Part shown: positions 1-9,911 of the stretch, one piece after another | Numbering within the stretch: position 1 is the stretch's first letter | Layout of the letters: each line of letters opens with the position of its first letter | DNA from: Lycium barbarum | Taxonomy: Eukaryota; Streptophyta; Magnoliopsida; Solanales; Solanaceae | Assembly: GCF_019175385.1 (NCBI RefSeq) | Contig: NC_083339.1 | Span: 80,496,307 to 80,560,306 of the forward strand | Reading direction: 5' to 3' | DNA: 64,000 nt | Translations under genes and position numbers: made by a program | Notes under the pieces: model-generated | The model's input: the letters and a program-made list of their open reading frames with translations, nothing else | Database searches by the model: none | What the model was told of the DNA's origin: nothing

Positions 1-1
1 T

Positions 2-1237
2 GCAGAAAAAGAAAGAGGATCTCCCAGGTTAGTTATTAATTATAAACCTCTAAACAAGGTTTTACAATGGATTAGGTACCCGATACCTAATAAAAGAGAT
101 TTGTTAAAAAGAACTTGCTAAGCTAATATCTATAGTAAGTTTGATATGAAATTAGGATTTTGGCAAATTCAAATTGCTGAAAAAGATAAATACAAAACTG
201 CATTCAATGTCCCTTTTGGACAATATGAATGGAATGTTATGCCTTTTGGGTTAAAAAATGCCCCATATGAATTTCAAAACATTATGAATAATATCTTCAA
301 TCCTTATAGCAATATGTCTATTGTCTATATTGATGATGTGTTAATATTTTCTGAGGACATAGATTCTCATTTTAAACATTTGAACATTTTCTTTAAAATT
401 GTTAAACATAATGGTTTAGTGGTAAGTGCTAAAAAGATTAAATTGTTTCAAACAACAATTAGATTTTTAGGACATGACCTATACCAAGGTACTTATAAAC
501 CCATTTGTAGAGCTATAGAGTTCTCTTCTAAATTTCCAGACGAAATTCCTGGCAAAACCCAGCTGCGAAGATTTTTAGGAAGTCTTAATTATGTTGCAGA
601 CTTCATTCTTAATATTAGGAAAATCTACGAACCCCTTTATAAGCGTCTCAGGAAAAACCCAGTTCCATGGAGTCTAGAGCAACCAAAGACAGTTCAGAAA
701 ATTAAGTCTGTTGTCAAAAAACTCCCATGTCTAGGTATTCCAAACCCAGATGCTTTTATGATAGTCGAAACCGATGCTTCTAATGAAGGATACGGTGGAA
801 TCCTTAAACAAAGACTCTCCTCAGATTCTTTAGAACAATTAGTTCGTTTCACCTCAGGGATCTGGAATCCTGCTCAAAAGAATTATAGTACTGTTAAAAA
901 AGAAATTTTATCTATAGTACTATGTATTACAAAATTTCAAGATGATTTAATAAATAAAGAGTTTTTATTAAGAGTTGATTGTAAATCAGCAAAAGACATT
1001 TTAAAAAAGGATGTTAAAAATCTTGTTTCTAAACAGATTTTTGCCAGATGGCAAGCTTTATTATCAAGCTTTGATTTCGAAATCGAATTTATAAAAGGTG
1101 ATTTAAATTCTTTACCAGATTTTCTTACAAGGGAATTTTTACAGGGAAACCATGAGGCCAGGGGCTCCCACATCCCCTTTCCAGAAAAAAACCCAATCAA
1201 CCAAGGCCCAATCAGCCAAATAGGTATTCAGCCCTAG
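2..1237 (+). pseudogene. Pararetroviral reverse transcriptase / RNase H, C-terminal part, one internal stop
   Basis: C-terminal part of a pararetroviral polyprotein that would copy viral pregenomic RNA into DNA. The frame is open from the window edge, is broken by TAA at 119-121, then runs open from ATG 146 to 1237 (363 codons). Counting from that ATG, the RT palm motif YIDD is at residues 61-64, preceded by MPFGLKNAP at 32-40. The RNase H acidic residues are at D210 (TDAS), E253, D278 and D325, so all four are present. The segment ends in LTREFLQG, typical of caulimovirid RT C-termini, followed by a Pro-rich tail. There is no integrase domain, which separates it from the gypsy pol genes nearby. 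The N-terminal RT and protease lie outside the window. Confidence 0.85.
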
Positions 1238-1266
1238 CTGAATTTCCTAATCCACTACTAAGGCCC

Positions 1267-2406
1267 ATGAGGCCTACATTACCAGCTACCAGACCTAATT
1301 TAACCATACTCGGTTCTATCCCCAAAATAGAACCCTCGTCCCCTTTCAAAAAAGAACAAAACCAATCACCCAGCACTTCAAAAAGAAAGATCCAAACAAG
1401 TGATTGTTACAAAATGAAGACCCTATAGTCTTTTGCACAAGCAGTTAACCCCAATATCCCTTTAGCAAAGGAAGAAAGACAGCAGGCATCTCAAGAAGAA
1501 TTTGCCGTCATCAGCAAAACCGAGATACCAGTCTTGGCACTTGATAAACAATATGAAAATTGGAAAGTAGCAGAGTTGCTAAAACCATGCTACACTAATT
1601 ATAATTATGTTGATACCGATGATCCCATCAAAACCAGGAGATATTTTGAGTTTATCCTGACAGATACAGAATCCTTGACTATTGAACACCATCTAAAAGA
1701 CGACAATGACCCAGACAGTATTGAATACTCAAAATTCACCATTAATAAGGTTATTAGTACCTTTCAATGGAACGTGGATCACCTCCACACACCCATGATT
1801 TTATCAGAACAACATAGGCCTCAAACCTATAACTATCATAACTTTGAACAAGCATGGTACAACTTCATGTATGTACGACCCATTACCCACACTTGGTTCG
1901 TAAAATACAGCGAACAGTTTTCCAAATCCATTATTCCTAGATTGTTTTATGATTGGTGGAAAAGGTTTGGAGGCAATGAGATAACCATGCCCAAAAGCTT
2001 CCAAAAACATTACGAAGCCTTCCAGGAAGAACAAGGAATCACTACTTTACCAGAGCATATTAAATTATGCAAATATTATGTTGCTAAGAGAATATCCTAT
2101 ATAATCAGTTGGCCCTTTGATATAACTGAACTACATAGGATTAAACACTTAAGCAAGACCATAAAAATAAAAGGATGGATTTCTAAACATAAGAAGCAGA
2201 AAATGAAACAACCATCAACCAGTAGCAGAACAGGATCAACAGAATCCAAGGCAGATTTAAAGAAGAAGCTACTTCAAGGTTTGAACAGATTAGATGAAGC
2301 AGATCCTTTAGAAATCCAAGAATTATTGGATACAGCTTCATCGTCAACAAGCGACAATGGTGATATGTTGGACCCACAAGGAATGGCCCAAGCATATCTT
2401 GATTAG
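1267..2406 (+). pseudogene. Pararetroviral downstream ORF of unknown function, one internal stop
   Basis: Second reading frame of the endogenous virus, starting 29 bp after the RT frame ends. The same frame is open from 1156. The first ATG is at 1267, a TAG interrupts at 1426-1428, and the frame is then open to 2406. The protein begins Pro-rich, has a globular middle rich in Trp, Tyr and His (including the segment HTWFVKYSEQF and a WWKRFGG motif), and ends in a Lys-rich stretch followed by an acidic Ser-rich tail. I recall similar Trp-rich proteins only from plant pararetroviral sequences and cannot name a function. A translational transactivator or accessory protein is possible from position alone. 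The stop before the conserved middle makes it inactive as read. Confidence 0.6.
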
Positions 2407-2423
2407 GTTTTAAGATAAGGTTG

Positions 2424-2613
2424 CCTCTTCAGAAAAGTAAAAGGCAAGATAGGTGGCCGACAGCTTTTTAAAAGCAGCCGTCCAACTTTTACAAAAGCAT
2501 TTACCCCTTCAGAAAAGCAGGAGGTAAAAACAAATGGCCGACAACTTTACAAAAGTAGCCGTCCAACATTTCAAAAAGCAAAAAGCAGAAGACGTCTTCA
2601 AGAACAGCCGTCC
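2424..2613 (+). repeat. Direct repeats upstream of the pararetroviral TATA box
   Basis: Two copies of a roughly 67-bp unit (2424-2490 and 2504-2571) share the blocks cttcagaaaag, ggccgaca and agccgtccaac. A third partial copy ends in agccgtcca just before the promoter. They lie directly upstream of the TATA box, where pararetrovirus enhancers sit. An enhancer role is inferred. Confidence 0.6.
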
Positions 2614-2772
2614 ACTTGTAATCATCCTAGAGATGTTTATCATTACTGAGGTCTATATAAGATTCTCAAGTTGTAAATATTAAGGCATCAGAAATCACCC
2701 CCCGATTCTGAAATAGCCTTTCCCTTTCCCTCTCTGTAAATTTTCCAAGTACTCTTTCAATGTTTGAATAAA
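2591..2772 (+). promoter_or_regulatory. Pararetroviral promoter and polyadenylation region
   Basis: A GACGTC element (2591-2596, ACGT core) is followed by TATATAAG at 2654-2661 and the poly(A) signal AATAAA at 2767-2772. The spacing of about 110 bp between TATA and poly(A) signal fits the terminally redundant transcript of caulimovirids, in which transcription reads past its own poly(A) site. The layout resembles the CaMV 35S promoter. Activity in the plant is unknown. Confidence 0.7.
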
Positions 2773-2858
2773 AAGTCTTCAAGCATGTAAGTATTTTCTT
2801 TAAATTCCGCAATTATTTTACTTATTATTTTTAGCCGTAAAAAGATCCTTAAAATGGT

Positions 2859-3649
2859 AGCGCACTATCCAGACCCTTGAAGATATGTTAAGAGCATGCG
2901 TATTAGACTTCTGAGGTAGTTGGGATGATCATTTTCCACTCATCGAATTTGCGTACAATAATAGCTACCACTCCAGTATTCAGATGGCCCTGTATGAAGC
3001 TCTATATGGGAGGAAGTGTAGATCGCCAATTGGATGGTTCGAAGTAGGGGATACAAAGCTAGTGGGCCAAGACTTGATCTAGCAGGCGGTGGACAAGGTC
3101 AAGCTTATTCAAGGTCGATTCTTAACAGCCCAAAGTCGTCAGAAATCCTATGCAGACGATCGTCGACGAGGTTTGGAATTCCAAGTTCACGATTAGGTAT
3201 TCTTGAAAGTGTCGCCGATAAAAGGTGTAATGAGATTTGGCAAGAAGGGTAAGATTTGTCCCCGGTATATTCGGCCTTACAAGATTATGCGCAAGGTAGG
3301 TCAAGTAGCTTATGAATTAGATCTGCCTTCGGATTTGGAGTCAGTGCACCTAGTTTTTTATGTGTCAATGCTTGGTAAGTGCATTGGAGATCCTTCTAGA
3401 ATTGTGCCTGTGGATGATGTCCAAGTTACTGAGAAATTTTCCTATGAATAAGTACCCATTGCCATTCTAGATAGGCAAGTTCGGATGTTGAAAACCAAAG
3501 ATGTAGCCTCAGTTAGAGTTCTATGCAAAAACAATAACAAAGAGGAAATGTCTTGGGAAACAGAGGAGGATATGAAGTCCAGATATTCACATCTATTTCG
3601 ACCCCCAGAAGAGCTCCAGATAGAGACACCATTATCCTCAGGTATGTGA
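2859..3649 (+). pseudogene. Chromovirus integrase C-terminus and chromodomain, four in-frame stops
   Basis: End of a gypsy integrase. In one frame it shows the stretch around the catalytic glutamate side (QTLEDMLRA), the segment [15 protein letters not shown], a GPY/F-like module (GKICPRYIRPYKIMRKVGQVAYELDLP) and a chromodomain starting at AILDRQVR. Stops are TGA 2912-2914, TAG 3080-3082, TAG 3194-3196 and TAA 3449-3451; the natural end is TGA 3647-3649. Against intact relatives (element C here), at least two stops fit C-to-T changes in glutamine codons and 3194 fits tryptophan TGG to TAG. No large indel is apparent, so decay has been mainly by point mutation. Confident homology, clearly non-functional. 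Confidence 0.88.
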
Positions 3650-3810
3650 TGCTTCGTTGAATGATATATTGGTCGTGTGTGGCCAATATGGATATTGATG
3701 TTGTGGTCCTGTGAGGCATTGTGTATATTTTGGGTTGTTGTGGTAGGACTGTAGTGATACAATTATAGGGGAAACTCTGGCGAAATTTTTGTAGAATTCC
3801 TAAGAGCTTA

Positions 3811-3845
3811 ACATTCGAGGACAAATGTTTCTAAGGGGGGAGGAA
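3811..3845 (+). other. Element E: pre-PPT hairpin and polypurine tract
   Basis: The inverted repeat acattcg-agga-caaatgt (3811-3828, one mismatch) stands 4 bp before the polypurine tract aagggggggaggaa (from 3833), which abuts the LTR start TGTTACACC at 3846. The tract primes plus-strand DNA synthesis. The hairpin is shared with elements A, B and C. Confidence 0.75.
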
Positions 3846-4249
3846 TGTTACACCTCATAGTTTTGTACGTTGAGATTCATTAGGTGTTAGTTCTTCAATT
3901 GTAGACACTAGAGATATTTCCTTGAATATATGAGATTATATGTGCCCATCTTATGGTTATGGGGGTTTAAGTTCATGTAATAGGTCATGGAAGGATTGGA
4001 GAACAAGTGAATCAAGGAAACTAAGTTGTTGGAATTTTGGAGAAAGGATGGGTAAGATTTCGTCTGATAATTTTGAGCCAACTTGGGGAAAAAATATCTT
4101 TTAGCATATGAAGAGTTTTGAGGTAAAGTAAAAGCCTAAAATGAAGTTCATGAAGTCTAGTTTCCAACGCAACAAACCACTCATCGATATGACATCGGAG
4201 CAGAGAGTTATGGACGTTACAATTTAGGCTGTCAGAGCAACAATTACAC

Positions 4250-4384
4250 TGAGCGAACGCGCCAGCACAATGCGGGAACGCGCAAAGGCACGCCAAGCTA
4301 CAGTGTGCGAACGCGCAGTGCAGTGCGCGATCGCGCTAAGCAAATTTTAGGTTGGTGGAAACCTAGTCTAAAGCAATATAAAAG
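4250..4384 (+). promoter_or_regulatory. Element E LTR promoter: CpG-rich cluster and TATA box
   Basis: In otherwise AT-rich LTR sequence, 4250-4337 holds five copies of a gcgaacgcgc-like motif, and TATAAAAG follows at 4377-4384. The same arrangement occurs in both LTRs of element B. A proximal promoter or enhancer role is inferred. Confidence 0.6.
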
Positions 4385-5667
4385 GGGAATTACCCCTTAT
4401 TTTCATCCAAACCACCCCTCAAAAATATCCTAAAACCTCTGGAACTTTCTCCCAACTTCTACCCATAAATTTTAGCCCAAATCAAGTGTAATCTCGAGAT
4501 TTAGATTCGGATAGCGTATAGTTGTGATTATAATATTGCATTGCGGGGAACCTTGGGTTGGATACAAGATGGATATTGAAGATATTGCAGCTCTAGTGGG
4601 TATAAGGTAAGAATCCCTCCTTATTGATAGTGATTTAAGTGTATTTACGAAGATAGAGCTATTAAATGGTCATGTAATGAATTAGTTGGTTGAGAAATAA
4701 ACATCATTTGTGGGATGTTTTATGGAGTATTTTGGTATTGATGATGATGTTGTTGTTATTGTTGTTGTTGGTTGTTGGTATTGTGATTTCGGGCTGGGGA
4801 TATAAACAGGGAAGATGCTACCCGAATTTCAGAAGATTCTAAAAGGGGTTTAATTTGAAGGCTTAAGATAAGCATGTGACGATAAGCCTAACAATAGTAT
4901 GAATTCTCTTGAATGTAGATTTACGAGCTTGGGAGGATAAGCGTTAAGTAGTTAAGGAGACCCAAAAGGTATGTTAAGGCTGTCCCTTTCTTTCTAAAGG
5001 CATGATTCTCTTCTAATGAACCCATACATGACTTCCATAATATCCTATTTCCTAAAAAGCTAGAAGTTCACGATTCTCAAAGTTCTTATGATACTAAAGA
5101 TAGATGTTTTCTACGATGATAATGATGATGATGATGATTCCATTTTAGAGATTCCAAAGCTTATGGTTTTGATGTTATTATGAGATTGTTGAGCTTATTT
5201 CATGATTATCTTGACTTTATTCATTGTTGTTGATCTCACCTTATGATAATTGTTCCATAATATAAATCGGAGGTTACCGACCTTATGTCACTCCGATTAA
5301 GTAGTAGCTTTTAATTGGGCTCTCATGCATGCTTTACATATATGTATGTGTTTTTTCTCACACCGCGCCTATATGGTCGGGCAGGTCCACGACGGTGGGC
5401 GGCTTATGGATAAAGATAATGACACTATGCCTATATGGCTGGGCAGCACCACTAGTGGGTGGCGTGAGATGATTACCCCGGACGCGGGCTAATGATGATG
5501 TATAGATCAGGCTGCATGTTCTACAACACTACTATGTTTTATATGTATGAAGAATGTTTTCTTTAAGAGGCTAAGCATGCATGGTATCCGCCTTAAGAGG
5601 CAATCAGATGTACATGTTATCTTTATCTTATGATGTGTTCCATATCTCGTGTATGTTATTATTCATG

Positions 5668-5735
5668 CCTTACATACTCAGTACATTGCTCGTACTGACA
5701 TCCTTCCTTGTGGAAGCTGCGTTCATGCCCGCAAG
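5668..5735 (+). other. Conserved LTR block with hairpin (E copy)
   Basis: The block runs cttacatactcagtacatt, cgtactgac, a short stem-loop (cttcc-ttgt-ggaag), then gctgcgttcatgcccgca. The same block occurs at equivalent places in LTRs B, C and F with different but still pairing stem sequences. It lies about 430-500 bp before the LTR 3' end, in the transcribed part of the LTR. Function unknown. Confidence 0.65.
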
Positions 5736-6169
5736 TAGACGGATCTAATCCTTAGGAGCTTCACCACCAGAGTTCAGGAGTGCTCCATTTGCTTCGGTTC
5801 TGCAGTTTATTAGTATTACCCTTTGTATATGTATACTTGGGCATGGCGAAGTCCTGGCCCCGTCTTTGTGGATTCTTATATTCTATATAGAGGCTCGTAG
5901 ACAGATGTATGTGGCTTGATATTCCATAACCTTATCAGTTCACATTGTTGTATAATATTTTGGCAGCCTAGCCGACTTGTGATGATGGGCCCAGATGTTG
6001 AAGATTATATAGAGATGTGCCATTATTTTGTGACATATACCCTTACAGATTATGCTACCTATGATCTATCTTTGTGGTCCACCTAGAAATGATTATGATG
6101 ATGTATGTTCAGAGGTGCTCGGTAGGTTAGCTCGAGTGCCCATCATAGCCCTTCGGTTGGGTCGTGACA

Positions 6170-7865
6170 ACCGAAATCCCGACCAAATTTTGCGGCCATC
6201 TGCTCACAAACCACATACACAGACCCACATAAAAATATGATACGACCGCACTCGTTTCCTCAGAATTTTCAACAGAGGTCTCGATGACCGAGTCAACCAC
6301 CAATACCTCATTTCCAACTTCCCAACCCAAGTCCCAAAATTTATCCGAGTGCATTGGGAATCGCTGATAACGTCTAAACTCACTCCTCAAAGAGAAAGTG
6401 TACACGGTCGTATGCAATATAATTTACCCAAGTATGAGTCGGGGTCGATCCCACAGGGAACAATATGCTAGGCGATTTAAACAAGTAAGGAATTATCACT
6501 TTCTACGCTAAGCCAAACACTTAATAATAATTTGGTTTTTTTTGATAAAATTATAACTAATGCAAAAATATAAACTAATCTAGAAAGCGAATAAAATGAT
6601 CAATGACCACAAGCTTAGATATAAGGAACTCTCAAGTAACGATCCAATATATTTTATGATTTTACAACTAAGAGCGGGTTTATGTTAATAGATAATAGTT
6701 TCTAAAATCTCATTGAAAGTCTTCCAACCAAATCAATGAATTTCACTCTAAGCTTTTCCAAGCCTTAGAGTGTGATATCAAGCACAACCAATTGAATCTC
6801 AAGTAACTTTCCTATTCCTTGCTCAAGTTATTAGATGAGTTTAATGAACCAAATTCTTGTTAATTAACCTTTTCCAACCTAGATTTCCTCTTCCGGGCTC
6901 AATCAAAGTGAATGAGCGAGTCTTAGGGTTAGCTAATCCCTTAAGAAACATTAAAGAACAAGATTAATTAAATCAACAAAGACCCACTTCAATAACAATA
7001 AAAATAATTCAATACATAAGCAAAAGAAGAGTTTCATCCAACACTTTAATCATAGAATATTTCCATAAACAAGATTCAAGTGAAGAAAATAAATACTACA
7101 CACTTAGATATACAATACAAAGCAAGGAATTGAAGAAATGAATTAAAGGTTTAAGAAATGCTCAACCAAATCTTCAAATCTTCAACCCCAAAGTGTGGTG
7201 TAGGAACCTAGCCTCCAAAACTTGTATGAAATGGCCAAAGATAATGTTTTACAAACCTTAAAAGAGTATTTATAACATTAAAAAACGGGAACAAATTGTG
7301 GACAAAAATGCCCTGCATGCACAACATGCTGCAGCAAGTGCCACTCGCAGATGCTGCATGCACAACATGATGCTGCAAGTGCTGCTCGCATGCACAACAT
7401 GCTGCAGCAAGTGCTGCTAGCATGTGCTGCCAGAAAGTGTTGTTTGCTCCATTTTCCTTCGTTTTGCTCCATTATGCTCTCCGGGCATCTTATCCTACAA
7501 AACGACATAAATATACAAAAAGTAACAACAAAAGTACTTGAAGAGTTACAAAAGCTTAAGGAATTAGCATCAAATATCCCGTAATTTTACGACACATTAA
7601 CCGTACCAGATATGCACATAAGTTCTAAAAAACCATTCGGACCTCTCAGAATCGACAAATTTTCAAAAATGATCTGTTTACCCAAAAGTCAACTTTGAGT
7701 CAACTCTTTTTGCTTTAAGCCCAAATTTCACAAAAAGTCGCCTGAATCAAATCTAGACAGCTCGGGAAGCGTGCCAATGGTGCCTTTGGGTCAAAAGTGA
7801 GCGAACCAAGCTCGAAAAGGGGCGAAAGTGTCGAAAAGATTTTAACGACCAAACGGGTCGTTACA
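6170..7865 (-). repeat. Element A1 3' LTR, truncated and interrupted
   Basis: Matches about 15285-15737 of the 5' LTR: shared blocks include ggccatctgctcacaaa, aacttcccaacccaagtccc, aaaagtcaactttgagtcaa and the terminal cgaccaaacgggtcgttaca. The remaining 2.3 kb of the LTR is absent because sequence of element E abuts at 6169/6170. A roughly 1.24 kb insertion splits the remnant at about 6362-7600. Confidence 0.78.
6362..7600 (-). mobile_element. Unclassified 1.24 kb noncoding insertion in the A1 LTR
   Basis: Alignment of the two A1 LTRs shows extra sequence here between gcattgggaa and ccagatatgcacat. It has no coding potential. On the minus strand it holds TATAAATA (7268-7275), and at 7310-7430 a run of imperfect repeats built from PstI-like ctgcag and SphI-like gcatgc palindromes. 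The segment gagtcggggtcgatcccaca near 6432 is, as far as I recall, part of a noncoding repeat widespread in dicots. No clear terminal inverted repeats or LTRs were found, so class (TRIM-like, Helitron-like or other) is open. Confidence 0.5.
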
Positions 7866-7885
7866 TCAGATACTAATTAAACCAT

Positions 7886-7901
7886 CGCTCGTCCTCGAGC
7901 G
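7886..7901 (-). other. Element A1 pre-PPT hairpin
   Basis: On the minus strand: cgctcg-agga-cgagcg, a 6-bp perfect stem with the same AGGA loop as in elements B, C and E but a different stem sequence. It lies 20 bp from the 3' LTR. The purine tract between hairpin and LTR is degenerate in this copy. Confidence 0.65.
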
Positions 7902-7924
7902 AAGAAGGGAAAGGAGCGAGAAAA

Positions 7925-9780
7925 TACCTGAATCAGTGAACAACTGGGGATATCAGCTATGTATGTCGGACTCAGTCTCCCAAGTAGCCTCCTTAATAGG
8001 ACGGTGCTTCCATTGCACCTTAACAGCAGCAATCTCTTTCGACCTCAACTTTCGAACCTGCCTATCCAAGATCTAGGCTCTTCCTCATAGGTCAAATTCT
8101 CATCAAGTAAGATCGAATCCCAACGAACAATGTAAGTACCGTCGGTGTGGTACTTCTTCAACATAGAAACATGAAAAACTGGGTGAACTCCCGCCAAGCC
8201 TAGCGACAAGGCTAACTCATAAGCAACATCGCCCACACGGTCAACAATCTCAAATGGGCTAATATACCTGGGGCTCAACTTTCCCCTCTTCCCAAACCTC
8301 ATAACACCCTTCATGGATGAAACCTTCAGTAGAACCTGGTTAGCAACAATAAACTTTAAATCTCGGATCTTCCGATCCGCATATATCTTCTGTCTACTCT
8401 GAGCTGCCAAAAGCTTGGCCTGAATAACTCTCACTCTATCAAAGGACTCCGTTAACAGATTCATACCCCAAGGTCGAAGCTCGAACCCCTCAAACAAACC
8501 AACCAGAGATATACACCTCCTACTATATGAAGCCTCAAAAGGGATCATGCCAATACTCGAATGATAACTATTGTTGTACGCAAACTCTGCCAATGGTAAG
8601 TGCTCTTACCAATGACCACCAGAATCAATAATACACACTTTTAACATGTACTTTAACACCTGAGTGGTCCGCTCAGACTGGCCATCTGTTAAGGGATGAA
8701 AGCTGTACTGAGATCCAATCGGGTACCTAAATCCTCATGAAAACCCCTCCAAAATCGGGAAGTAAAGATAGTACCCCGACAAATAAGATAGAAATAGGGA
8801 CCCTATGTAACCTCATAATATCCCGAATGTACAACTTGGATAACTTCTTCACGGTATAAGATATCTGAACTGGAACAAAGTGAGCTGACTTAGTCAGCCG
8901 ATCAACTATCACCCAATAGAGTCAAACTTGCCTAGGGTTTTCGGAAGACCCACAACAAAATCCATGGCATTCCTCTCCCACTTCCACTTGGGAATGGGCA
9001 TCCACTGAAGTACATCGCCGAGTCGCTGGTGCTCATACTTTACCTGCTGACAATTCCCACACTTAGCCATGAAATCAACTATATCACTCTTCATCCGACG
9101 CCACCAATAGTGCTGCCTCAGATAACGATACATCTTAGTAGCCCCCGGATGAATGGAATATCGAGAGCTATGAGCCTCGGACAAGATCAACTGAATTAAA
9201 TCTCCAACACGAGGAACATATACGCGCCCTTTAATCCTTAAAATGCCCTCATGATCAATCACGACCTCCTTGGCCTTACTCCTCAAAACTCTACCTCGAA
9301 TCTTGCTCAACTGAGCATCCTCAAACTGATGAGTCCTGATCTGGTCCAATAAGGATGACCTCGCCTCTACACAAGACAACACCCTGCATAGGGCTGAATT
9401 ATCAAGCGTTATGAAACTGTTAGCTAGAGTTTGAACCTCCATGGCCAACGGACGCTTGGAAACAACCAAATGAGCTAAAATCCCCATGCTCACTGCCTTG
9501 GGACTCAAGGCATCAACCACCACATTGGCTTTCCCAGGATGATAAAGAATAGAGATGTCATAGTCCTTCAGGAGCTCCATCTATCGGCGCTGCTGGAACT
9601 AAGATCTCTCTGGGTAAACATATGCTGAAGGCTATGGTGATCGATGAAAACCTCACAATGGACAACGTACAAATAGTGCCTCAAAATCTTCAAAGCGAAG
9701 ACCACGGCCAGTAACTCCAAGTCATGGGTAGGGTAATTCTTCTTATGAATCTTTAACTGACGGGAAGCATAAGCTATCAC
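7925..9780 (-). pseudogene. Element A1 RNase H, integrase and chromodomain, fragmented
   Basis: Minus-strand relic read in pieces. 9780-9568 is RNase H ([19 protein letters not shown], then a segment ending [10 protein letters not shown]). 9580-8909 is the end of RNase H ([13 protein letters not shown]) and the integrase HHCC zinc domain (HSSRYSIHPGATKMY ... CGNCQQVKYEH). 8912-8727 starts the catalytic core with [10 protein letters not shown] but is shifted out of frame before the second aspartate. 8593-8045 is the integrase C-terminus with the GPY/F-like module. The chromodomain continues to about 7925 after a frameshift near 8070 and ends in a WKHRPIKEATWE-like segment. Junctions mark at least four breaks. 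Homologous to the intact order in element C; non-functional. Confidence 0.85.
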
Positions 9781-9911
9781 TCTACCCTCCTACATCAACA
9801 CAACACCCAAACCCATACGGGATGCATCACAATAGACCGCGAAATCCTTACCCTCCACGGGTAATGCTAAGATCGGAGCTGAAGTCAAATGAAACTTGAG
9901 CTTTTGAAAGC

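Larger units (their letters stand above)
1..2858 (+). mobile_element. Endogenous pararetrovirus (Caulimoviridae-like) fragment
   Basis: Integrated copy of a plant pararetrovirus, entering from beyond the left edge. In order it shows the end of the reverse transcriptase/RNase H frame, a second downstream reading frame, and a noncoding region with TATA box and poly(A) signal. That is the usual order at the 3' end of a circular caulimovirid genome. No integrase or LTR belongs to it, unlike the gypsy elements around it. Both reading frames carry an in-frame stop, so the copy is inactive as read. Homology to the neighbouring gypsy element E begins at about 2859. The genus cannot be assigned from this fragment; the RT C-terminus resembles badnavirus/solendovirus-type enzymes. 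Confidence 0.85.
2859..6169 (+). mobile_element. Element E: 3' fragment of a Ty3/gypsy chromovirus (Tekay type)
   Basis: Truncated element holding the end of integrase with chromodomain, a polypurine tract and a complete 3' LTR. Everything upstream (gag, protease, RT, RNase H, integrase core, 5' LTR) is missing because the pararetroviral sequence abuts it at about 2859. On the right it stops at TGACA (6169) inside sequence matching the LTR of family A, so E probably inserted into the A1 LTR. Its 5' half should then lie beyond the window start, past the viral insert. Its LTR belongs to the same family as element B. Confidence 0.8.
3846..6169 (+). repeat. Element E 3' LTR (2324 bp)
   Basis: The LTR starts TGTTACACC directly after the polypurine tract and ends GGGTCGTGACA. 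In reverse complement it aligns by eye to both LTRs of element B. It contains a CpG-rich cluster, a TATA box at 4377, a short TTG/GAT-rich tract (about 4737-4777) and a conserved hairpin block at 5668-5735. There is no protein-coding potential of its own. Confidence 0.82.

Noticed and set aside
3034..3252. Plus-strand frame of 72 codons
   Set aside because: Out-of-frame shadow of the integrase relic of element E.
5100..5150. GAT/ATG-rich tract and TTG-rich tract (4737-4777) in LTR E as separate satellites
   Set aside because: Short, imperfect, and part of the LTR sequence; not worth separate features.
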